64,000 nt of DNA from contig PLDA01000002.1 in assembly GCA_003134965.1 (NCBI GenBank), forward strand, positions 1,302,001-1,366,000, in the 5' to 3' direction. Below, piece after piece: positions 40,628 through 49,009 of this stretch (positions are counted from its first letter, which is position 1; the number at the start of each line of letters is the position of its first letter). Source of the DNA: Vulcanimicrobium winogradskyi. Its GTDB lineage: Bacteria; Vulcanimicrobiota; Vulcanimicrobiia; Vulcanimicrobiales; Vulcanimicrobiaceae. The translations under genes were made by a program, and so were the position numbers. Under the pieces are notes generated by a model. It was not told the DNA's origin. It made no database searches and saw only the letters and a program-made list of their open reading frames with translations.

Positions 40628-42865
40628 TTACGTCCCGGGCAGCGGACCGACGTGGAACACGTACTTCACGATCGCGCGGTCGAGCGTCGAGGTCGCGGCG
40701 GGCGTGCCGAAGTCCAGGTAGAGCTCGTTGCCGTTCGCCCAATGCCGGTGGAACGTCGCGGCGAGGTTGGTGCCGGGCGTCGCGAAGCCGCCGTTGCCGT
40801 TGATCGAGCGCAGCGAGATCGAGAAGTTCGCGTCTCGTCCCAGCGAGGCACCGAGCCCGACACGGCGCAGGAACTGCGAGTCGAGCCGACCGGTCGCGAA
40901 CGAGCGCTCCCACGTCCCGTCGTACTCGAGCGTCAGTGCCAAGTGCCCGGCGAGCGGCCGCGAGGTCGTCGCGTTGAACTGGTGCAGCATCACCCCGCCG
41001 AACGGTCCCCACGCGTAGCTCCAGTCGACCGGCGCCGGCGTTCCGTCGCGATATCCGAACCCGGCGTTGAAGAAGTTGAAGCGATCGGTGCGGCCGTTGA
41101 GATAGCACGGCGCGCCGGTGAAGAAGCTGCGGAACACGACGGCTCCGCCGCAGCCCGGCCCGGCGGTCACGTCGTAGCTGCGCAGCACGCCGGTCTGCGG
41201 GCCGAAGCCGTTCAGGCTGAATCCGTTCTTGAACGTCGCGCTGAGCGTCAGCGACGTATCCGCCTGATGCACGGCACCCGAACGGTCGGCGAAGCGGTCG
41301 TCGTAGAGCGCCAGCACCCAGTTCTTCACGCGCGTGCCGTTGCCGAGCAGAAAGATCGTTCCGGTCGGCCCGCGGATGTCGGAGTTCGCGGTGAACCCGT
41401 CGAGCGGGTTGTAGTTCGGGCTCACGTCGACGTAGCCGGCGTTCACCTCGTAGTTCGGCTTGTGGACGTCGAGAAACGCGTTGGTGCTGTGCGCGACGTC
41501 GCTGCGTACGCCGCCGCCGAGCGCTGTCCCCTGCTCGACCGCGTGGTCCGCCATCCAGATGAACCCGCTTTTGAGGTTGCGCCCCTCGACGCCGAACTCA
41601 GAGGTCGCATCGCTGCCGATGCCGCTGTGATGGGCCAGCACGCCGTCCGCCCAGTACAGGAACGTGCGGTCGGGCAACGCGTGCTTGAACCCGTACGCGA
41701 CGTCGTCGAACAGCGAACCGGTGGTGAGATCGTAGCCGCGCGCGCTCAGCACGCCGAAGCTGTCGTTCTTGCGCGTCCCTTCGATCTTGGCGCCGCGATC
41801 GAACGGGCCGATGCTCGGCGAGTAGAAGATCAAGTTCTGCGGCGCGACGAAGCCGCCGACCGGCGCCGGATTGGGATTGAGGAACGACGCGCCTTGCGCG
41901 AAGAACGGGCGGAACTCCGCGAGCGCGCGCCGGAACTCTTGCGGCGCGATCGTTTCCTGATCGATCTCGACGTTCGAGAAATCCGGCGCGAGCGTGCCGA
42001 CGAACGTGATCGTGTCGGTCAGCGGCGCCGCGACGTCGATCCCCACCGTACGCGCGCGCTCTTCGCGAAACGATCCGTCGGCCTGGCGGAACAGCGCGCG
42101 ATCGCGGCCGGCGCTGCCCAGGGCGTACAGATCCGCGCGCGGCACCCGCGTCGCCCGCGCCGTCGTCAACGTGAACGGAGCGAGCGACGGCCAGAAGCGC
42201 ACGTCGTTGAAGTTCGGCCAGCCTTGGCCGATCGGGCCGTCGTTCATGATCCCGTCGAACGCCCACGTCAGGTGATCGCCGGTCGCGGCCAGGCCGCGCA
42301 CGAAGTTGATGCGCCAGTGCTGCGGTCCGGCGTGCAGGCGCAACGCGTCAAGCGGGATCACCAGCACGGCGTCCCACCCGTCACCCGCGATCCGAGCCGC
42401 GGCGTTCCAGGCCGGTGCGTAGCGCGCGTTTTCGCTCGCCTGCTGGTAGCGTATCCCGCGCGGCGTCGTCTCGAAGTAGTAGACCTGCGATCCGCCGCCG
42501 CTCGGATCGATCCCGATCCCGACGAAGTCGTCGATCCCGAAGCCGACGCCGTTGGTCGTCTGACTCGCCGCGATCGGGATCCCCGCCTGGACGGCATGAA
42601 AGGCGACGTACAGCGCGCGGTCGTCGTACAGCAGGTACGCGGTCGTTCCGACCGGAGCGGCGCGCCGCGTCGTGAGGTCCGCGAACCCCGAGCCCGCGGC
42701 GATCTTGCCGGCCTGCCAAGCGGGATCGGCGAGCGTCGGATCGAGCGGAAGCGGCTGCGCCGCCCGCGCAACGGCGACGGTGTCGGCGGCCGTCGTCGAC
42801 GCGCCCGCGGCAGCGGCGCAGCAGAGTGCCAAGGCGGCGGCGAAGAGGGCGGCTGTGGCTCGCAT
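40628..42865 (-). CDS. carbohydrate-binding (CBM9-like) protein with outer-membrane beta-barrel (DUF5916)
   Basis: The protein (745 aa from ATG 42865; in-frame starts lie further upstream to 42889) has a signal peptide (ALFAAALALCCAAAAGA). Residues ~35-230 are a CBM9-like beta-sandwich (LDPTLADPAWQAGKIAAGSGF; YLLYDDRALYVAFHAVQ; WRINFVRGL). The rest (DFSNVEIDQETIAPQEFRRALAEFRPFF through many alternating beta-strands to a C-terminal KYVFHVG) matches DUF5916, predicted to be an outer-membrane barrel. It is divergent from a CadC-like regulator whose coding start overlaps its own, suggesting control by that regulator. Confidence 0.8.
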   Translation of the reverse strand: MRATAALFAAALALCCAAAAGASTTAADTVAVARAAQPLPLDPTLADPAWQAGKIAAGSGFADLTTRRAAPVGTTAYLLYDDRALYVAFHAVQAGIPIAASQTTNGVGFGIDDFVGIGIDPSGGGSQVYYFETTPRGIRYQQASENARYAPAWNAAARIAGDGWDAVLVIPLDALRLHAGPQHWRINFVRGLAATGDHLTWAFDGIMNDGPIGQGWPNFNDVRFWPSLAPFTLTTARATRVPRADLYALGSAGRDRALFRQADGSFREERARTVGIDVAAPLTDTITFVGTLAPDFSNVEIDQETIAPQEFRRALAEFRPFFAQGASFLNPNPAPVGGFVAPQNLIFYSPSIGPFDRGAKIEGTRKNDSFGVLSARGYDLTTGSLFDDVAYGFKHALPDRTFLYWADGVLAHHSGIGSDATSEFGVEGRNLKSGFIWMADHAVEQGTALGGGVRSDVAHSTNAFLDVHKPNYEVNAGYVDVSPNYNPLDGFTANSDIRGPTGTIFLLGNGTRVKNWVLALYDDRFADRSGAVHQADTSLTLSATFKNGFSLNGFGPQTGVLRSYDVTAGPGCGGAVVFRSFFTGAPCYLNGRTDRFNFFNAGFGYRDGTPAPVDWSYAWGPFGGVMLHQFNATTSRPLAGHLALTLEYDGTWERSFATGRLDSQFLRRVGLGASLGRDANFSISLRSINGNGGFATPGTNLAATFHRHWANGNELYLDFGTPAATSTLDRAIVKYVFHVGPLPGT

Positions 42866-44315
42866 CGGCGCCATCGTCGCAGACGACACGCGCCCGAATC
42901 TTCAAGAAGTCGTCAAACGGTACGCAATCGGCCCGTTCGAGCTCGACGCGGCTCGCGGCGTGCTCAGCCTCGACGGTGAGCCGCTCGCGCTGGGCCCGCG
43001 CGTCGTCGCGACGCTGACCGCGCTGGTCGAGCGCGCGGGCGACGTCGTCACCAAGGACGAGATCCTCGACCGCGTCTGGACCGGCCAGGACGTCTGCGAG
43101 AGCAACGTCTCGCAGAGCGTCTACACGCTGCGCAAGGTGCTGCGCGACCACGGCCTCGGCACCGCGATCGTGACCATGCCGCGCCGCGGCTACCGTTTCA
43201 CCGCGCCCGTCGAGCTTCTCGCCGAGGCGCGGCTTCCGCCGATCTTCGTGCGGCGGCAGAGCGTCGCGCCACCGCGTGGCCTCGCCGGGCGCCTGCTAAC
43301 CGCGGCGTTCTCGCTCGCGCTCGTGGTGCTCGCGGCGGTCCCCGCGGCGCGGGCGGTCCCCCATGCGCCGCAACTGAGCGCTCACGGTGCGGAACTGTAC
43401 CGACTAGGGCGCTACTACTGGAACCTGCGCACGCCCGCGGGCCTCGCGAAGAGCACACAGCTGTTCGCCGCGGTCGTCGCGAGCGATCCGCGCAGTCCCC
43501 TCGGTTACGCGGGCCTCGCCGACGCCGACCTCATGATCGCCGACTACCAGCACGAGCACGTCAAACCCGCCCGTTATTTCGCACGAGCCCGCACGGAGAT
43601 TCGCACCGCGCTCGCACTCGACCGCGACTCGGCGGTCGCGCACGCGTCGCTCGGGATGCTGCGCTACGCCGCCGATCGCGACGTGCGCGGCTCCGCGGCA
43701 GAGTTCCAGCGCGCGATCGCGCTCGATCCCGGGTATGCGGTCGCGCACCACTGGTACGGAACGACGCTGTTCGAACAGGGACGGCTCGCCGACGCGTCAC
43801 GCGAGCTGCGCGCGGCGATAACGCTCGAGCCCGTCTCCGCCGCGACCGGTGCGTGGCTCGCGGAAGCCTCCTACTATGGCGGCCGCTACGCCGACGCGAT
43901 CGTCTACTCGCGCCGCGCGCTCGACCTCGATCCTCATCGCGGCGGCGCGCTGCGACGGCTGGGACTCGCATACGAGCTGGCGGGCGACCTTCCGCGAGCG
44001 ATCGCGGCTTTCGAGCGTCTGCGGCGTATCGGCCCCGACGCGTCGGCCGCGCCGGCACTCCTCGCCGAGGCCTACGCGCGAAGCGGGCGCCGCCAGGCTG
44101 CCCGTGCGGCGTTGCGCGACGCGCTGCGCCTCCATCCGCGCGACGGTGATACCGCATTCGCGATGCTCGCGCTGGGAGAGCGCAAGCGCGGCCTAGCGAT
44201 TCTCGCCAGGATGCCGACCACGATGTACAAGACGCCGACACTGACCGACCCGCGTCTCGAGCCATTCCGCAGCGCGCTCCACCTGGTCAGCCGCCTCCCC
44301 GAAACGTCGAGTTAG
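42855..44315 (+). CDS. CadC/ToxR-like membrane-bound transcription regulator with TPR repeats
   Basis: No ATG fits; GTG 42855 gives 486 aa. Residues ~23-118 are an OmpR-type winged helix (YAIGPFELDAARGVLSLDGE; GDVVTKDEILDRVW; SNVSQSVYTLRKVL; IVTMPRRGYRF). One hydrophobic segment (about residues 140-165) follows, and the C-terminal half is a set of tetratricopeptide repeats that would lie in the periplasm. Such one-component regulators sense outside signals and act on neighbouring genes, here most likely the divergent beta-barrel gene, whose start overlaps by about 10 bp. Confidence 0.78.
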   Translation: MARIGAIVADDTRPNLQEVVKRYAIGPFELDAARGVLSLDGEPLALGPRVVATLTALVERAGDVVTKDEILDRVWTGQDVCESNVSQSVYTLRKVLRDHGLGTAIVTMPRRGYRFTAPVELLAEARLPPIFVRRQSVAPPRGLAGRLLTAAFSLALVVLAAVPAARAVPHAPQLSAHGAELYRLGRYYWNLRTPAGLAKSTQLFAAVVASDPRSPLGYAGLADADLMIADYQHEHVKPARYFARARTEIRTALALDRDSAVAHASLGMLRYAADRDVRGSAAEFQRAIALDPGYAVAHHWYGTTLFEQGRLADASRELRAAITLEPVSAATGAWLAEASYYGGRYADAIVYSRRALDLDPHRGGALRRLGLAYELAGDLPRAIAAFERLRRIGPDASAAPALLAEAYARSGRRQAARAALRDALRLHPRDGDTAFAMLALGERKRGLAILARMPTTMYKTPTLTDPRLEPFRSALHLVSRLPETSS

Positions 44316-44515
44316 CGCGCGGCGGTACAGTCGGGGCAGCGGGCGCCTTGCAAGTACGTGCCGGTATTCTCGTATTTCAGGCCGCACTGGCGGCACACGA
44401 GCGTCGGTTTCGGGCGCGCGGCGTCGCCGTCGTCGAGCGCTTGGAACATCGAGTCGATGGCGCGCTTTTCGCCGCTGCCCTTCGAACGGCCGAGGCGGCC
44501 GAGCAGATTCCACAT
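44312..44515 (-). CDS. small zinc-ribbon protein
   Basis: The 67-aa protein has a C-terminal ribbon CRQCGLKYENTGTYLQGARC with a further PDC, giving two CxxC knuckles for one zinc. The N-terminal half is basic and unstructured (GRLGRSKGSGEKRAID). Its role is unknown; short zinc ribbons often assist transcription or metalloprotein assembly. It converges with the CadC-like gene, overlapping its end by 4 bp. Confidence 0.6.
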   Translation of the reverse strand: MWNLLGRLGRSKGSGEKRAIDSMFQALDDGDAARPKPTLVCRQCGLKYENTGTYLQGARCPDCTAAR

Positions 44516-44574
44516 TCTCCTGAGTTGTCGACCGTCGTCGGCCCGAGCTTGAGCCGGGACGCTCCCGGCGCGCG

Positions 44575-45015
44575 CTAGGCTCGCGTCAGGGCTGCGTGCA
44601 TGCCGGCCCAATCGTCGAGATCGTTGAGCGCGACGGCTTTCGTGTAGCCCGGTTCGTCGAATCCGAGCTGGGCGCGGCGATCGGCGAGCATCGTGTCCGG
44701 GAGATCGGCGTTTGCCACGCGCGCATTGATCGCCGCGATCGCCTCGGCCGTCAGCGCCGTCGCGTTCGCGCGCACCCACGCCTCGAGCGTGAGATAGTCC
44801 GGTTTCTCTGTCTCGATGTACGATACGAAGGCGTCCCGGTCGATGCCGAGCGTCGTCGTGAGAAACTCGTCGAAACCGCCGACGCCGTGCCGGTACCCCT
44901 CCGGCAACCTCCCGCAGCCGTGCAGGAGAATCTTCAGCCACACGCGCGGCAGGTGCTTCACTCCGAGCGGGCCCATGACGGACGAGCTCAAGACGGGGAC
45001 GATCGGTGCAGTCAT
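44575..45015 (-). CDS. DUF5069 family protein
   Basis: From ATG 45015 the product is 146 aa with the DUF5069 pattern GPLGVKHLPRVWLKILLHGCGRLPEGYRHG, then FDEFLTTTLGIDRDAFVSYI and YLTLEAWVRAN. An upstream in-frame start at 45078 would add 21 basic residues that do not fit the family. Function unknown. It is divergent from the amino-acid ABC operon, separated from it by about 68 bp that must hold both promoters. Confidence 0.65.
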   Translation of the reverse strand: MTAPIVPVLSSSVMGPLGVKHLPRVWLKILLHGCGRLPEGYRHGVGGFDEFLTTTLGIDRDAFVSYIETEKPDYLTLEAWVRANATALTAEAIAAINARVANADLPDTMLADRRAQLGFDEPGYTKAVALNDLDDWAGMHAALTRA

Positions 45016-45083
45016 CTCGAAACGCCACTTCGCAGCTCGGCGCCAGGTATCCGGCGGACGGTCGGCGAGAAATTGCACATCTG

Positions 45084-45827
45084 ATGCCGACCCCCGCCGC
45101 CATCGAGTTCTCGGGCGTCCAAAAGTGGTTCGGAACCAACCACGTCCTGATCGACATCGACCTCACGATCGCGACCGGCGAGGTGCTCGTCGTCATCGGC
45201 CCGTCCGGTTCCGGCAAGAGCACGCTGATCCGCTGCATCAACGGCCTCGAAGCCGTTCAGCAAGGCACCGTCGTCGTCGGCGGCAAGCAGCTCACTGCGA
45301 AGGGTGGCGAGCTCGCGGCGATACGGCGTGAGGTCGGGATGGTCTTTCAGGCCTTCCACCTCTATCCGCACAAGACGGTGCTGGAGAACATCACGCTGGC
45401 GCCGATCACCGTCAAGCGCGTACCGCGCGAGCAGGCCGAGCGCGAAGCGCGTGCGCTGCTCGAGCGCGTCGACCTGCCGGAAAAGGCCGACGCCTACCCC
45501 GCGCAGCTCTCGGGCGGACAGCAGCAGCGCGTCGCGATCGCACGCGCGCTCGCGATGCAGCCCAAGGTGCTGCTCTTCGACGAGCCGACCAGCGCGCTCG
45601 ATCCGGAGATGATCGCCGAGGTGCTCGACGTCATGAAGGCGCTGGCGCACACCGGGATCACGATGGTCGTCGTCACCCACGAGATGGGGTTTGCGCGCGA
45701 GGTCGGCGACCGCGTCGTCTTCATGGATGACGGCCGCATCGTGGCACAAGCCCCGCCCGAACAATTCTTCTCCGCGCCCGGCAACCCGCGCGCGCAGCTC
45801 TTCCTCTCGAAGATCCTCGCCCACTAA
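45084..45827 (+). CDS. polar amino-acid ABC transporter ATP-binding protein
   Basis: The 247-aa ATPase is of the GlnQ/GltL group: Walker A GPSGSGKST, Q-loop VFQAFHLYPHKTVLENITLAP, signature LSGGQQQRVAIARALAM, Walker B VLLFDEPTSALDPEM, and His switch VTHEMGFAREV. It drives import through the two permeases encoded downstream. First gene of a four-gene operon, 11 bp before the binding-protein gene. Confidence 0.92.
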   Translation: MPTPAAIEFSGVQKWFGTNHVLIDIDLTIATGEVLVVIGPSGSGKSTLIRCINGLEAVQQGTVVVGGKQLTAKGGELAAIRREVGMVFQAFHLYPHKTVLENITLAPITVKRVPREQAEREARALLERVDLPEKADAYPAQLSGGQQQRVAIARALAMQPKVLLFDEPTSALDPEMIAEVLDVMKALAHTGITMVVVTHEMGFAREVGDRVVFMDDGRIVAQAPPEQFFSAPGNPRAQLFLSKILAH

Positions 45828-45838
45828 AGGAGTCCACC

Positions 45839-46717
45839 ATGACACTCGCTCGACGCGCCGTTCTCGCGGCGACCTGCTCCCTGGCGGCGACGCTCGTGCT
45901 GGGCGCCTCGGTTCCGTCCCGCGCCGCCGACGACAACTCGCTCGACGCGATCAAGAAGCGCGGCACGATCAAGATCGGCGTGAAGTACGATGCCCCGCCG
46001 TTCGGCTCCCTGAGCCCGCAAACGAATCAGGTGACCGGGTTCGACGTCGACATCGCGCGCGCGATCGCCAAGAAGATCTTCGGCTCGCCTGACAAGGTCG
46101 AGCTCGTGCAGGTGAAGAGCGACAACCGCATCCCGCTGGTGCAGAACGGCGACATCGACGCGTTCGTCGCGACCGCGACGATCACGCCCGCGCGCATGAA
46201 GACGATCGACTTCTCCAACGTGTACTACCGCGCGGGGCAGTCGCTGCTGGTCAAGAAGAACTCGACGATCAAGAGCTATAAGGACCTCGACGGCAAAGGC
46301 GTGTGCTCTGTTCAGGGCTCGACGCCCGAGCAGACGATCCGACGGCTCGTCCCCAAAGCCAACGTCGTCGTGTTCGAAACCTACCCCGAGTGCCTGACGG
46401 CGCTGCGCGGCGGCCGCGTCGACGCGGTAACGACCGACAACGTCATCCTGGGCGGCTACGAAGCGCAGGACCCGAACAACCTCGAGCTCGTCGGCGGACT
46501 GTTCACCTTCGAGCCGTACGGCATCGGGATCCGCAAGGGCAACACGTCGCTCACGAAGGCCGTCAACGACACGCTGGCCGATCTCAAAAAGAGCGGCGAA
46601 TACGCCAAGCTGCACCAGCAGTGGCTCAAGAAGCCCCTGCCGGCCGACTTCAACCAGTGGTACGACATGCCGGCGGCGACCGCGGCCGACCAGTTCGCGA
46701 ACCAGAAGCCCGGCTAG
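45839..46717 (+). CDS. amino-acid ABC transporter substrate-binding protein (GluB/GltI-like)
   Basis: The 292-aa protein starts at ATG 45839 after AAGGAG. Residues 1-29 are a signal peptide (cut near SRAAD). The mature part is a type-II periplasmic binding protein: KRGTIKIGVKYDAPPFGSL, GFDVDIARAIAKKI, TATITPARMKTIDFSNVYYRAGQSLLV with the carboxylate-binding Arg, and TDNVILGGY. The best guess for substrate is glutamate or aspartate. It lies between the ATPase and the first permease genes. Confidence 0.9.
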   Translation: MTLARRAVLAATCSLAATLVLGASVPSRAADDNSLDAIKKRGTIKIGVKYDAPPFGSLSPQTNQVTGFDVDIARAIAKKIFGSPDKVELVQVKSDNRIPLVQNGDIDAFVATATITPARMKTIDFSNVYYRAGQSLLVKKNSTIKSYKDLDGKGVCSVQGSTPEQTIRRLVPKANVVVFETYPECLTALRGGRVDAVTTDNVILGGYEAQDPNNLELVGGLFTFEPYGIGIRKGNTSLTKAVNDTLADLKKSGEYAKLHQQWLKKPLPADFNQWYDMPAATAADQFANQKPG

Positions 46718-46723
46718 GCGCCG

Positions 46724-47368
46724 ATGGATTGGTCGGTCCTGGGCGAGAACGCCGGTGCGCTCGCCCAAGGGCTGCTGATCACGCTCGAGGTCTCGGCGCT
46801 CGCGCTGCTCCTGGCGCTGGTGCTCGGCGTGATCGTCGCGACGCTGCGCGTGGCGCCCTCGCCGGTGCTGCGCCGGATCGGCACGGCGTACGTCGAGTTC
46901 CTGCGCAACATCCCGCTGCTGGTGCAGCTGTTCTTCCTGTTCTTCGCGCTGCCGAGCATCGGGATCCGGCTCGACGCGTTCGTCTGCGGCGTGCTCGCGC
47001 TCGGCGTCTACACCTCGGCGTTCGTCGCCGAAGCGATCCGCAGCGGGATCGCCGCGGTTCCCACGGGCCAGCTCGAAGCGGGCTTGTCGAGCGGGATGGG
47101 CTACGCGACCGCGATGCGGCTGATCGTGCTCCCGCAGGCGATCGCCAAGACGATCCCGCCGCTCGGCAACACCACGCTGAACCTGATCAAGAACTCCTCG
47201 CTGGTCAGCACGGTCTCGGTGCTCGACATCCTCGGCACGGCGAACCTGCTCGGCGCGCGCTCGTTCCAGTACGTGCCGATGTTCGTCGGCGCGGCGATCT
47301 GCTATTTGATCCTGACGCTGCCGACGGCGTTCGCGGTGAACCTGCTCGAGAAGCGGTACGCGCGATGA
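46724..47368 (+). CDS. amino-acid ABC transporter permease, first subunit
   Basis: The 214-aa inner-membrane protein has five spans and the HisM/GltJ-type motif AEAIRSGIAAVPTGQLEAGLSSGMG in its ATPase-docking loop, plus YVEFLRNIPLLVQLFFLFFALP. Forms a heterodimer with the next gene product. Its stop overlaps the start of that gene by 4 bp. Confidence 0.92.
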   Translation: MDWSVLGENAGALAQGLLITLEVSALALLLALVLGVIVATLRVAPSPVLRRIGTAYVEFLRNIPLLVQLFFLFFALPSIGIRLDAFVCGVLALGVYTSAFVAEAIRSGIAAVPTGQLEAGLSSGMGYATAMRLIVLPQAIAKTIPPLGNTTLNLIKNSSLVSTVSVLDILGTANLLGARSFQYVPMFVGAAICYLILTLPTAFAVNLLEKRYAR

Positions 47369-48021
47369 CCGATCTCGGCTGGCTCTTCAATCGCGGCACG
47401 CTGACGTTCCTCGCCGGCGGGCTCGGCGTCACCCTGGAGCTCGCCGCGATCGCGATCGCCGTCTCGTTCGTCGCCGGGATCGTGCTCGCGCTCGGGCGGC
47501 TGTCGCGCTTCCGCCCGCTCAGCGTCGCCGCGACGATCTACATCGAGGGGATGCGCGCGCTGCCGGTGCTGCTCGTCATCTTCTTTTCGTATTTCGCGCT
47601 GCCGCGCATCATCGGCGTGAAGCTCGATCCGTTCGCCGCCGGCGCGATCGCGATGTCGGCGTTCACCGCCGCGCTGGTCGCGGAGATCGTACGCGCCGGG
47701 ATCCTCGCCGTCCCCAAGGGCTTGGTCGAGGCCGCGCAGTCGCAGGGCCTCTCGGCAGCGCAGATCCTGCGGATCGTCACGCTGCCGATCGCAGTCCGGC
47801 AGATGATGCCGGCGCTGGTCGCGCAGTTCGTGACGCTGCTGAAGGACACGTCGCTCACCGCGGTCATCGGGATCCTCGAACTCACCCGCCGCGGCCAGAT
47901 CGTCTTCGCGCAGCCGCCGTTCCAGCCGATCCCCGTCTTCGCCCTGATCGCGCTCGTCTATTTCACGGCGAACTTCGGTCTCGCGCAGATCGGCCGCCGG
48001 CTCGAAGCCCGCACCCTCTGA
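47365..48021 (+). CDS. amino-acid ABC transporter permease, second subunit
   Basis: The 218-aa partner permease has five spans and the docking loop AEIVRAGILAVPKGLVEAAQSQGLS together with YIEGMRALPVLLVIFFSYFALP. ATG 47365 overlaps the previous stop. The fdhD gene follows after 36 bp, close enough for read-through but unrelated in function. Confidence 0.92.
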   Translation: MTDLGWLFNRGTLTFLAGGLGVTLELAAIAIAVSFVAGIVLALGRLSRFRPLSVAATIYIEGMRALPVLLVIFFSYFALPRIIGVKLDPFAAGAIAMSAFTAALVAEIVRAGILAVPKGLVEAAQSQGLSAAQILRIVTLPIAVRQMMPALVAQFVTLLKDTSLTAVIGILELTRRGQIVFAQPPFQPIPVFALIALVYFTANFGLAQIGRRLEARTL

Positions 48022-48057
48022 AGCGGCCGCTGCCGGCGATAGGGAATACGGGGTGAC

Positions 48058-48921
48058 ATGAGCGATCAACCAGGCGGCGTTCGGCCGACGCTCGACACGG
48101 CGCATCCGCTCTTCGGCCTGGGCTACGCGGAGCCGCTCGTCCGCCGCTCGTTCCTGCGCGTCTCGGACGACGGGGCGGCCGAGGACTCGGCGACGGTCGC
48201 CGAGGAGACGCCGGTGGCGCTGGTCTACAACGGCTGGCCGCACGTCGTGATGATGTGCACGCCGGCCGACGTCGAGGATTTCGCGTTCGGGTTCACGGTG
48301 ACCGAAGAGATCGTCTCCGCGCTCGGCGAGATCGAGCGCGTTGTGGCCGTCCGGAGCAGCCAAGGGATCGAAGTCGAGATCGTGGTCCCCGAGGCCGCCG
48401 CCGACGCGCTGCGTGGCCGCGGCCGCGCGCTGGTCGGCCGGACCGGCTGCGGTCTCTGCGGGGTCACCACGATCGACGACGCGCTGCGCCCCGGCAAGTC
48501 CGTCACGCCGCGCGCGACGATCGCGCCGGCCGCGCTGTTCCGGGCCGGCGACGAGTTGCCGAGCTGGCAGCACTACAACGAAGGGACGGGCGCCGTCCAC
48601 GCCGCCGGCTGGGCGACCGGGGAGGGCCGAATCGTGCTCGCCCGCGAGGACGTCGGCCGCCACAACGCGCTCGACAAGCTGATCGGCGCGATGCTGCGGT
48701 CCGGCCTCGATCCGGCCGACGGGTTCGCGATGGTGACCAGCCGCGCCAGCTACGAGCTGGTCCAGAAGTGCGCCGTTGCCGGGATCTCGCTGCTGGCGGC
48801 GATCTCGCGCCCGACCGGTCTGGCGATTCGCATGGCGGACTCAGCCGGCATCACCCTGGCGGCGCTGCTTCGCGGCCACAGCGTCAACGTCTACAGCCAC
48901 GCCGAGCGACTGGAGCGCTAA
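48058..48921 (+). CDS. fdhD: formate dehydrogenase accessory sulfurtransferase FdhD
   Basis: The 287-aa cytosolic protein has the FdhD catalytic pair Cys131/Cys134 in GRTGCGLCGVTTID, and the conserved DVGRHNALDKLIGAML and TSRASYELVQKCAVAGI. It transfers sulfur from IscS to the bis-MGD cofactor, which formate dehydrogenase needs for activity. ATG 48058 follows GGGGTG. It lies 88 bp upstream of the catalytic subunit gene, on the same strand. Confidence 0.93.
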   Translation: MSDQPGGVRPTLDTAHPLFGLGYAEPLVRRSFLRVSDDGAAEDSATVAEETPVALVYNGWPHVVMMCTPADVEDFAFGFTVTEEIVSALGEIERVVAVRSSQGIEVEIVVPEAAADALRGRGRALVGRTGCGLCGVTTIDDALRPGKSVTPRATIAPAALFRAGDELPSWQHYNEGTGAVHAAGWATGEGRIVLAREDVGRHNALDKLIGAMLRSGLDPADGFAMVTSRASYELVQKCAVAGISLLAAISRPTGLAIRMADSAGITLAALLRGHSVNVYSHAERLER

Positions 48922-49009
48922 CTCGGACAAGGGAACCCACGGTCGATCCGGAAGCCGCTCGGCTGGACGGTTAAGCTCCACAGACGGCTGCTCGAGAGGT
49001 TGTTCGCTG

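Noticed and set aside
40343..42979. 878-codon open frame on the plus strand
   Set aside because: Covers the antisense of two real genes and has no recognisable domain.
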